From an uncultured Pseudoflavonifractor sp. (lineage in GTDB: Bacteria > Bacillota > Clostridia > Oscillospirales > Oscillospiraceae): a stretch of 64,000 nucleotides of DNA. The stretch lies in assembly GCA_947425785.1 (NCBI GenBank), contig CANEAY010000010.1:1-64000 (forward strand), given 5' to 3'. The notes under the pieces were generated by a model. It worked only from the letters and a program-made list of their open reading frames with translations. It made no database searches and had not been told where the DNA came from. Shown piece by piece: positions 52,601 through 61,600 of the stretch. The position numbers were made by a program, and so were the translations under genes. Position 1 is the stretch's first letter. Every line of letters begins with the position of its first letter.

Positions 52601-55600
52601 ATGGATCTGCAGGGGGGTACCATCACCGGCAACCACGCCCAGGTGGGAACAGGGGCGGGAGAGAACGCCCTCACGATCACCGGCTACACCGAGGGAGCCA
52701 ACCCTGCGATCCCTGCACCGGCGGAGTGGGCGGAAAACGCCGGTTCTGGCGGTGGCCTGTACCAGGGCGGCGGAGAAGTCCTGGTGGGCAGCGGCATGTC
52801 CATCTCGGGCAACACCGCCCGGAATGGCGGCGGTGTGGCCGTGGGCAAGGGAAGAGACCTGATCCGATCCATCAGCGGTTATACCATGGCGGCAGGCGGT
52901 TGGGAGAGTATTACCGGCACTGGGGAGATCCCCGCTAAAGTTCCCTCTTATGGGGCCATAAAAGGGGTGGAGACTGACCCGGAGAGCCTTGAGATCCGCT
53001 CCGGCAGCGCTCTGACGGATAACCGGGCGGAGCTCCTGGGCGGCGGTGTTTTTGCTGTGGGCACAGGGGATAGCGTTACCCTGGAGTCCGGCGTGATCTT
53101 CCAGCGCAACAGCGCCAAGGCCGGCGGCGGCCTGGCGGCCTCCGATGGGGGGAGCGTGACCTTCTCCAACGAGGTCACGGAAAACACTGCCCTTTATGGC
53201 GGCGGCGTATATGTGGGCGGCGGCAGCACTGTCACCGCCCGGGGGAACCTGACCTCCAATCAGGCCCAGCACGGCGGCGGCGCCTATGTGGACAGTGGGA
53301 CGGAAGCCCCGGAAGGCCCCGGCCCTGTGGCGGCTCCGGCTCTGGCGGGTAAATTGCTCCTGGACGGTGCCTTGGTCAACAACAACCGCCTGGAGGGCCA
53401 GGGCCTGGGCGTGGGTATTTATAACCGGGGCGACCTGGAGCTGACTGCGGCAGAGGGCAGTCAGCCCACGATCAGTTATAACGACCGCGTCTATCTGGAG
53501 GCGGGGCAGGTGGTGACCCTGTCCAGTTCCTACGACATCACCCACAGCGCTCAGAACGGGAACAACAGACTGACCCTGGAGTCCCGGGAGACTAAGAACG
53601 GCACCCAGATCGTGGTCGCCGCCAGTCCGGCCCAGGCTGCCGCTACCTTGAACAGCGGTTTTATCACCCATTATACCCATCCCATGGCCCAGAACAATAC
53701 CGCTCCCGCCCAGTTGGAGCTGAATGCGGTGCCGGTGGTCTACTATGACCGCTTTACCGCTAAGGACGACTTGGACTCTCATTATGTGGAAGTGCCCTAC
53801 GCCAGCGGAGACACGGTGATCTTCCAAAACTTCGGCGTGGGAGAGGACGCAAACTTCCAGACCCCAAGCGGCATGAGCTTCCTGCGCTGGGTCACCATTG
53901 ACGCCCAGGGCCGCTACCTGGACACCGCCGGGCAGGTGGTTGACAGCCCCGACAAGGCTCATACCTATTACGCGGGCAATACTATCACAGGTATTCGCAG
54001 TCCGGTGTACCTAGAAGCGGTCTACGGCACGGTGAGCTACTCCGCCCTGCTCCAGGTGATGGATGAGGAGGGGAATGTGCTCCACGATGACCACATGGGG
54101 AAGATCTCCCTGGGGGGCGCCACCTACAACAGCAGTACCGGCGAATACTCCTTTGCCATGGGTACCCCCATGGATGTAAACGCCGCCCCGTCAGAGGCGG
54201 CCGGCGGCCAGACGGTGCTCCAGGATCTTCTGATCTACGAACGGGTGAGCCAGCAGGAGAGCAACCAGGATCTTCAGGTCAACGGCGCATGGTGGACTCC
54301 AGTGGCCCGGGCCGAGATGGAGGAGGAGACCCTGGAGATCCCCGGCGGTGGGACAAAGACCGTCCGGGCCACCGGGCGGATGACCGGGGTGACTGTTATC
54401 AAGGTGGGAACTGCGGCTTCGCTGGATGAGAAGGGGAATTTCACCTACACCGCTTCCAACAAAGACATCTTAGTGAGAGCCCGGTTCAAGCCAGCCATGG
54501 TGCGTTTGGACATGGGGGAGAAGGATGCCCCCATTGCCTTTACCGGCTGCTATGACAATATGCATGAGGCCGTCAGTGCCATGGCCCGGCGGGTCAAGGA
54601 GGGCCAGAGAACGGTACAGTACACCTTTACTCTACTGGCTCCCAACAGCGTCGATGCGAATGGGAACCCCACCGTGCTTTACTACGGAGCGGAGGGAGAA
54701 GCACCTGACCGGTGTATCGATAATGATATCGTCAGCACTCTGGGCGTGGGTGATGTTCTCCATATCACCTATGATTTGAACGGTTATATCCTGGACTATC
54801 AGCACTTTGGGGAACGAAATCTAAAAAAGTATGATATGACCATCAAAAACGGTACGGTGGTATATAACGGGAATACAGACAGGACGAATCCGGATGACCC
54901 CAAGCCCAGTGCCTTCCGGGTGGCGGAGGGGACATTGACCCTGGAGGGCCTCAAGATCGTGACCACCGGGATCCCCGTTGGCGGCAACAATGACAAGGTC
55001 TATTCCGCCAAGGTCATGGAAAATGGTACTCTGAACATCGGCCGGGGCTGTACCCTGGAGGATGTGTTTATCTATACAGACCCGGACATCAAGGATGTGC
55101 CGGTGGGAGGTGTCAGCCGGAATTCCGGCCATGTCACCGTGACCAATACCTTTGTGGAGGGCAGGGCGGAGCCGGTGGCTGCCCTCTACCTGGACAACTG
55201 GGATTTTCAGAATCAGGTGCGCCGGGTCATTGAGCTCAGCGACAGTCTGGCGGCCCGGGAGGGCGTTTCCATCCGGCGGATGTTCACTCTGAAGGATGCC
55301 AGCATGGGTCGGCAGAAGGATCACGCCAAATACTGGTTTATCGGCACCGACGGAAAGCTCTACAAGAAGGCGGCAGCCGTCCTGCCGGAGCTGCAGCTGG
55401 AGAACCGGGGGCAGCAGGATCCCCTGACCCGTTACTGGGACTATCAGGATAAGCGGGGAAAGGCGGAGATCGGCCAGCCTGATCCCGCGGATGAGGATAA
55501 AATCGGCCTGGGGCCGGCCTGGATCGGCGGTTATCCCTTCTTCTACGACTATTACAGCACCTACGGCTTTGACAGCCATACCGCCATATCCCTCAAAGCC

Positions 55601-58600
55601 CAACTGCTGGATGGAGAGGGAGAGTATTTGGAGATCGACCGGGGCACCGTGGCTTTTACCGTGAGCCGGACGACGCATCAAGAGAACGGCGACACCAGTA
55701 CCCGCCGGAACTTTAGTGGTACCACGGGCTTGACCGGCCAGGGCTCCGCACTTCTCAATTTTCCCACTCTGGCGGAGCTTCCTGTGACGGAGCGGCTGGA
55801 TCTGGAGAACTGGGTCGCGCCCCAAAACTATTATGTGGTCACTGCTGCCTGGGCTGGGGCCGGCCAATATGCGCCCCAATACGCCGAGTTTTGGAACTTT
55901 ACCCAAGGGATCATGGAGGAGGACTATACCGGGGTTTCCGGCGGCACTCTCACCGGCGCTTTGCGTCTATCCATTCAGGGGAAGGAACTCTCCAGCGACA
56001 GCGTCCACATTGCCGCCATCACCCCCGGCAGTGCGGAGTATGTTGGCCCCAAGGGCATGGAGAACGGGTATACCTCCGCCCCCACCGTGAGCCGGGTAGT
56101 GGACGACAGTCTGAACCGTGCCATGGCGCCGGAGACGGACTATCATATTTATTACGCGGCCCTGACCGAGGATCTCTCCGCTGGAGTCGTCCGGGGAGAG
56201 GACGGTGTTCCTCTGGAGTGCGCCTACAAGGATAAGACCTATTACTATCTGGCCGGCGCCAACGGTGGAAAGATCTACTACAGTATGGGCGGCGAAGGGG
56301 CGATGGACGGTCAATCCCCCGCTGCGGCCAGAGATCTAAATGGTGCCCCGGCAGGGAGTTATTCCGTGGCCCTGGAGGCGGAGACCTTGCCCAACTCCAA
56401 CTATATTGGACAGTCGGGCTGGAAGAATGCCCGCTTTACCATCCGGCCTTACAGTGGGGTCTTGTCTATTGACGGCCCAAACCATGTGGTGGTGGCGCCG
56501 GGGGAGAGCTATGAGGAAGAGATCACCGCCGTATTCTCCGGGAATCGAAGCGCCGTAGCGGTTACTGACCGTTACGGCAATGAGCTTCCCCTGTCGGAGT
56601 GTGCCTTCACCTTTGCTCCCATCAGCGGCAGTGCCAAACTGGATGACCGGGGGTGGCCGTCGGAGGAGGGCCTCTACAACCTGGTGGTCAAGGCTACCGG
56701 GCATAAAAACGGCACCTTGCAGCTGCCCGGTGTGGAATTGAATGGGAAGAGGAATCCCAACTATGATGACACCGCGGCGGGATATCTGGCCATTTTGATC
56801 ACCGATAAGCCTTTGGACGTGTTCTTTGTGCCGGAGGTGGTCAGCGCACCCTATACGGGACAGATCTATACCAGCGACATGGTGAAGGCCCTGGATGGGG
56901 AATCCTCCGGCTACCAAGTCTGGAAGGTTCGGGTGAACGACCAGGGCAAGCCTGTGAACGCTGCGGGCCAGGTGATCGACGTAACGGATATCCCCACCCA
57001 GGGCGCCGACCGTCAGCGCCTTCCCAGCAATCAGTACCGGGTGGAGATCGGTTCCCCCCAGCACACCCCAAGAAAGGTGGGGGCCTACACCATGGTGGTA
57101 ACTGACATCAGCGGCGGTTACATTGGGATCGGTACTTTGAAGATCACCTCGGAGACCATCCAGGAGCTGAAGCTCAGCGAGAGCTCCGCTGTCTACACCG
57201 GGGTGGATCATACCCCCGAGGTCACTGTCACTGACAGTCAGGGCCAGCTCCTGACCCTGAATCGGGATTACATCCTGCGCCTCACCGATGCCAGCGGCCA
57301 TGTAGTGTCCGCCCCCATCAACGCTGGGAGCTATACTTATACTGCGGTGGGCATCAACAATTATGTGGACAGTGAAAACCGAACGGCATCCTACCAGGTG
57401 CAGCCCAAGAGTTTGGACAATTCCGACCAGGATCTGCTCCAAGGTATTCGGGGCGTGATCCTGGATGCGCCCACCTATGCCATGACCAATGGGGTAGACG
57501 CTGTGATACCCCGGTATTCTCTCTATTATAACGGTATGGGCCTGATCCGCGGGGACGCGGCCAACGCCGATTATACCCAGGTCATCACCAAAGAGGGGGC
57601 GGAGGTAGCTGCGGCCAGAGAGCCGGGGACGTACCTCTTCACCATCACAGGCAAGGGCAACTATACCGGCCAGACCCGATTTGCCCTGACGGTGGTGCAA
57701 AACAGCAGCGACCTTCAGATTACCAACATCTCGGAATATACCTATAACGGCGGCAATTTTGACAGCTACCGCTGGCAGGAGAACGCCGTGGTCAACTGGA
57801 CACCGGCGGGTTCTACCACCCGGAGCTTGGATCCCTACCGCTTCCAGGTGACTTTGCAGCAAGTGGGGCCGGACGGGAGCTGGCTTGCCGTGGACGATGG
57901 GGAAGAGCTGGACGCGGGGCTTTACCTGCTGACTCTGAAGCCCCAGGCGGATTACGCCGCCCAGATCGACGGCCTGGAGGAGAATACGGCGGGTAGCTGT
58001 ATGTTTCAGATCCAGCGCAGAAACGTGACCATTCAGCTCAATCCCAGCTCAAAGGTATATGGGGAGAACGACCCGGATTTTGCCCGGCAGGGCTATACAA
58101 CCAACCTGACAGGGGCGGAGGCCAACGGCTTTTTTGCCCACGACCAAAACCGGCTCTCCGGCCAGTTCGGCCGCAACACCGGCGAGGATGTGCGCAACAG
58201 CGGCTACCGCTACACCCTGGGCAGTTTCAGTGCTGGGGACAACTACGTTCTTAACGTTAGCGTGGAAACTGTTTTTAACATCGAGCCTAAGGATATCAGT
58301 CTTCCCACCGCCGGTCAGGAGGACGACATCCGCGTGGAACGGCGAGAGAGCATGTCTTACACCGGCTATGCGCTGGAGCCGATCCAATCGGTGACCTATA
58401 CTGCCCAGCGGGGAGAACTGGCGCTGACCGATCAGGCCAGCTATCTCCTGACCTATGAGCGGTGGATCCCCGGCCCCTTGGGCTGTGCCCCGGACTGCGC
58501 ACTGCCGGACTGTACCCACCACTGGGAGACCATGGCCGCCACCCCCACCGACGCGGCCTGGTACCGGGTGACTCTGGACAGCGACGCCTGTATCACGAGC

Positions 58601-61600
58601 CCCGACAACTATGTGGGTACTCGCAGCTATCTCTTTGAGATCCCCGCCCAGGGCGGCGACCTGGAGTTGGCCATCGAAGGGGTGTCGGAGGCGACCTACT
58701 GCCGTGGCGACTACACCCCTGTGGTGACGGTAAAGCGGGAGGGCTTTGTGCTGGCTGTGGAATACTATGGCCTCAGTTACAGTTTTGCCCCGGCGGATGG
58801 CTCTCCTGTTCAGGCGGCCTCCTTCATTTCCGGCAAGACCAAATTTCGGGACGCGGGCGTCTACACCATCTATGCCGCAGGCAGTGGGAACTATATGGGT
58901 TCCGCGGGCAAGATCACCTTCACCATCCATCCTAAGAGCCTGGTCCAGGGGGATACCGAGGACGGTACGCCTTCGGTGGAGGCCGACGTGGCGGTGGGGC
59001 AGGACTTTGTCTATACCGGAAAGCCCCAGCAGGCCAAGATCACCGCCTCCTATCTGTCTCAGGCCCTGGAGGAGAAGGACTATACCCTCTCCTACCAGAA
59101 CCATGTGGATGCGGGCACCGCCTCGGTGACCGTCACCGGTCAGGGAAACTATACCGGAAGCCGTACTCTGACCTATGCCATCCAAAAACAGCCCCTCCAG
59201 GTAGAGGTGGGGAACCGGGGAAAGCTCTACGGCTCCGCAGATCCGGCATACAGCTACACCGTAAAGGATGCGGGGGGCACAGCCGTGGCCGGCATCCGCC
59301 TTACCGGGGCGGTGGAGCGGACGGCGGGGGAAAATGTGGGCCAATATCCCCTGAACATCGGCAACCTCTCTGCGGGAAGCAACTATGTCCTGACTCTCTC
59401 CGGGGCTCCGGCCCTGCGGATCGACCCAAAATCCATTGGAGACGGGATCACTCCCGCGGGGAATATCAGTCCCCAGGCCCCCAGCTATGTGGCGGCGGAC
59501 AACACCACCGGCGGCCAGCTGAAACAGGCCCTTCAGGTGACTTATTGGGCCCCTGCCCTGGGCCAGAAGACCCTGGCTGCCGGAACGGACTACTCTGTGA
59601 CCATTACCAAGGATGGCACTGCCGTGTCTGATGCCGCCTCCCTGACGGCAGGGGAGTACACCTTGACTATCTCCGCCAAGGGGAGCAACTATACTGGAGG
59701 CTTCCGGCTGACAGTGCAGGCAGTGGCTGCCGATTCCCTCATCGACCTGGGAACAGGGCAGACCCTGACCTACCGTCTTGGCGGGCAGCCCCAGACTCTG
59801 ACCCCAAAAGTGGGGACGGAGGTGCTCCGGGGCTGTAACGTCACGGTGACCGCCAACTACACCAGCGGCAAAACAGCCACCACCCATCCCACCCAGGCAG
59901 GGGATGGGACATTCACATTGCCCCTTACCGACGCCGGCACCTATACGGTGGTGGTGACCCAGCATACTGGGGAGACCGTGTATTTTGGGACGGTCACTTA
60001 TGTGGTACAGCCCAAAGACATCTCTGTCGGCAACACCTTCGGTGACGGGGAGGCCGCCCTTGACACCCTCCAGGGCGACTTCTCCTATACTGGCCAGGAG
60101 GTGTTCCCCACCAACGCCAACGCACTGCTGCTCTACGGCGGGGAGACTATCCCGGCGGCAGAGGGGGGCGTTATCAACTACATCGTGGGCTATTCCGGCA
60201 ACGTGAACCCCGGTATGGCTGCCGTGACGGTTTACGGCCAGGGGAACTATGCCGGAACCCGGACAGCCGCCTTTACCGTGGGCGAGATCCGTTACCGGCT
60301 GACCTACGATCCCAACGGCGCCCTCACCGGAGCGGCGCCCGAGGATAACAGCCTCTACATGAAGAACGCCATGGCCACCGTCATGGGTAACGTAGGCGGC
60401 CTTGTGGGCCCCACGGGAACTGTGTTCCTGGGGTGGAGCGCTTCCCAGATGAAGGTGATCCAAAGCCGGGAGGAGCTGGCGGAGGAGGTCTATGTCAGCG
60501 GCAGTCTCTACCCTATAGGGGAGAAGGACGTGAAACTCTATGCCGTCTGGGCTTCCGACGCCAATCAGAACGGCACCGCCGACTGCGATGAGGATAAGTA
60601 TACTGTGACCTATGCCTGTGCTAAGACCGATCTGTGCACCGGCCTTGTCCCTGTGGACAGCCAGCCCTATCTAAGCGGCGGCGCCGTGCCGGTGATGGAG
60701 AACCTGGGCCGTCTGGCCCTGGAGGGATATCTCCTTCTGGGCTGGGCGCCTATGGCATCTGTGCCGGAGACCCTGCGGCTGGACAGCTCCGATGAATTTT
60801 TCAACTTTGTCAGCCAGAATGACCTGTATGCCCCGGGCCGGAGCTTCTCCATGGGCAGCGGGGACTTGACTCTTTACGCCGTCTGGGGTGCTGATGCCAA
60901 TGGCAACGGCACTGTGGACTGGATGGAGAGCAAAGTCCAGTACTTCGTCTCCTACGACGGCAACGGCGGTGCCGGTACCCTGCCCGCCTCTCACGTCCTG
61001 CCCTCTGAGACCCTTACGGTGACTGTGGCGCCGAACTTTGAGGAAGGGAAGCTGACCCGGCCCGGTCATGTCCTTTTGGGCTGGACAGTGACTCAGACGC
61101 CGCCCCTGACCGGAGTGCCGGAAAAGGAGTATCTCAACTCCGGCGACACCTATGTGATCCAGCCCGGCGCACCCAACCCTGTGATCTTCTACGCTCTGTG
61201 GGCAGTAGACGAGAACGGGAATGGAAAGCCAGACTACGAGGAACCCCGGTACACCCTGACTTACGCCAACGCCTGCGCTGACGTGACGACCGCGCCTCCC
61301 GCCCCGGTGGATCAGGTGCTGGGGAACACTCTGGTCAAGCTCCCCGACTCACTTTCCGGGACGACAGGGGGCCGCGCCGCGGTGTTCCTTGGCTGGACGA
61401 CAGAACAGGAAGCGGCGGCAGAGGTCTATACCCGGGGCACGGCCCCGGAGGGGATGTTCCCGCCGGGTGGGGTTTGGACTGTGACAGAGGAGACCACCCT
61501 CTACGCCGTTTGGGGTGAGCCCGACTATCACATCTCCCAGTACAACGTCACCGTGACTCCCACCCCCACCGAGGGCGGCAAGGCAGTCAGCGACAAGACG

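Noticed and set aside
50290-53500. Repeats in the giant gene as a CRISPR array
   Set aside because: The repetition is at protein level in one open frame, with variable unit length and no constant direct repeat at DNA level.
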